This document shows, piece after piece, positions 31,410-31,411 of a stretch of 31,411 nucleotides of DNA. Position 1 is the stretch's first letter. Every line of letters begins with the position of its first letter. The stretch covers positions 1 to 31,411 of the forward strand of contig JAEDCN010000029.1 in NCBI GenBank assembly GCA_016294105.1, in the 5' to 3' direction. The stretch is from Treponema sp. GTDB taxonomy: Bacteria; Spirochaetota; Spirochaetia; Treponematales; Treponemataceae. The notes under the pieces are model-generated. The model was not told the origin of the DNA. It was given only the letters and a program-made list of their open reading frames with translations, and ran no database searches. The position numbers and the translations under genes are program-made.

Positions 31410-31411
31410 AG

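Overview
The window looks like a chromosomal segment of a spirochaete, most likely a Treponema. This rests on gene content rather than any marker gene: a relaxed spirochaete-type lipobox, a UPF0164/PorV-like outer-membrane protein beside an Ig-repeat/OmpA protein, a giant two-ATPase acyl-CoA dehydratase activase protein, an Rpn-type nuclease beside a DUF6273 protein, and paired c-di-GMP enzymes. No rRNA, tRNA, CRISPR array or complete insertion sequence was seen.

Layout. (1) 1-3800, plus strand: ychF behind three 23-bp-spaced CAACTTGC boxes; a small cassette with a VapB-type antitoxin whose VapC toxin survives only as a 13-codon stub, flanked by two copies of a ~60-bp repeat; then a lipoprotein nuclease/phosphatase, a 74-residue membrane protein and a GDSL/SGNH esterase. 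(2) 3921-6242, minus: uvrC, unusually long, with an in-frame 30-bp tandem repeat. (3) 6241-10452, plus: a secreted LamG/FN3 protein and a large TPR protein; the first of these and uvrC have start codons sharing one CATG. (4) 10551-14550, minus: an M24 aminopeptidase translationally coupled to murJ, and an Rpn-family nuclease gene carrying a GC-rich palindromic insert in frame. (5) 14656-15612, plus: a DUF6273 protein whose last 30 variable codons have the NNC bias of a diversity-generating-retroelement target. (6) 15958-31236, plus: dehydratase activase, asnS, a GGDEF protein, the OMP/OmpA pair, an EAL protein and an aroA-like gene.

Housekeeping genes (ychF, uvrC, murJ, asnS, aroA-like) frame two accessory patches: 1250-1785 (toxin-antitoxin remnant and repeats) and 13350-15690 (Rpn insert and the DUF6273 variable tail). 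A membrane GGDEF synthase and an EAL phosphodiesterase with a C-terminal sensor lie about 4.5 kb apart and flank the cell-envelope pair. Most transcription units end in clear hairpin-plus-T-run terminators. Several promoters share an extended -10 (TGN-TATRNT), and two of these (asnS, murJ) sit so close to the start codon that leaderless mRNAs are likely.

The strongest candidates for something undescribed are the DUF6273 variable tail, the in-frame palindromic element in the Rpn gene, and the repeat expansion inside UvrC.
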